34,229 nt of DNA from an uncultured Bacteroidia bacterium (lineage in GTDB: Bacteria; Bacteroidota; Bacteroidia; Bacteroidales; Prolixibacteraceae): positions 1-34,229 of the forward strand of contig CAIXZH010000012.1 of NCBI GenBank assembly GCA_903923905.1, written 5' to 3'. Shown here piece after piece: positions 34,226-34,229 of the stretch. Under the pieces are notes generated by a model. The model worked only from the letters and a program-made list of their open reading frames with translations. It was not told the DNA's origin and ran no database searches. The position numbers and the translations under genes were made by a program. How positions within the stretch are numbered: the stretch's first letter is position 1; the number at the start of each line of letters is the position of its first letter.

Positions 34226-34229
34226 GTTA

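Noticed and set aside
1-34229. CRISPR array or anti-phage defence system
   Set aside because: No regularly spaced repeat-spacer units and no Cas or recognised defence proteins were seen; the repeats found are short palindromes, IS ends and the CGCAAAG cluster.

Overview
The window looks like a chromosomal segment of a Bacteroidota species, probably a Bacteroidales/Marinilabiliales-type organism. The basis is a SusC/SusD pair, a hybrid two-component regulator with an AraC-type output domain, an ECF sigma/FecR pair with a DUF4974-type C-terminus, -7 motifs of the TAnnTTTG type, near absence of Shine-Dalgarno sites and AT-rich DNA. The order-level placement is inference; the phylum is secure.

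Layout. (1) 138-342: a possible decayed reading frame. (2) 675-4444, plus strand: a DUF2177 membrane protein, a FakA-DegV fusion (predicted fatty-acid kinase) and a DUF1295 membrane protein in a tight operon, then PlsY, the acyltransferase that consumes acyl-phosphate. (3) 4445-5649: a gene graveyard with a frameshifted outer-membrane barrel C-terminus and a 3' tRNA-Met half. (4) 5650-8248: a YeiH-type transporter, a small Cys-rich protein and a conserved hypothetical gene preceded by a perfect dyad. (5) 8249-9806: a 1.5-kb gene-poor gap with a transcription-start-like motif and a 17-bp palindrome next to the regulator.

(6) 9807-25230: a complete fructan polysaccharide-utilization locus. A BT1754-like hybrid sensor with a periplasmic sugar-binding domain (plus strand) converges on an eight-gene minus-strand operon: MFS sugar porter, fructokinase, SusC, SusD, DUF4960 fructan-binding lipoprotein, GH32 lipoprotein, thioredoxin-like protein and a second GH32 lipoprotein. 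The expected flow is: surface binding and cleavage of fructan, TonB-dependent import of oligosaccharides, GH32 release of fructose, sensing of fructose by the hybrid regulator, MFS import and phosphorylation. A four-copy ATGWTACMT repeat array upstream of the operon is a candidate regulator binding region. A good intrinsic terminator lies inside the operon between the binding protein and the first GH32, and a perfect 25-bp inverted repeat closes both convergent units.

(7) 25405-25865: remains of an IS21-family element (istB C-terminus plus terminal repeats). (8) 26158-26241: tRNA-Leu(CAA), minus strand, with its terminator. (9) 26376-32253: ECF sigma factor, FecR anti-sigma factor, an STN/carboxypeptidase-regulatory protein without a beta-barrel, and a large MG2/plug-domain protein, also without a barrel. 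This is an unusual cell-surface signalling arrangement and the best candidate here for an undescribed system. (10) 32297-33950: cytidine deaminase and, divergently, a glucosaminidase with two LysM domains. (11) The window ends in a CGCAAAG-rich inverted repeat.
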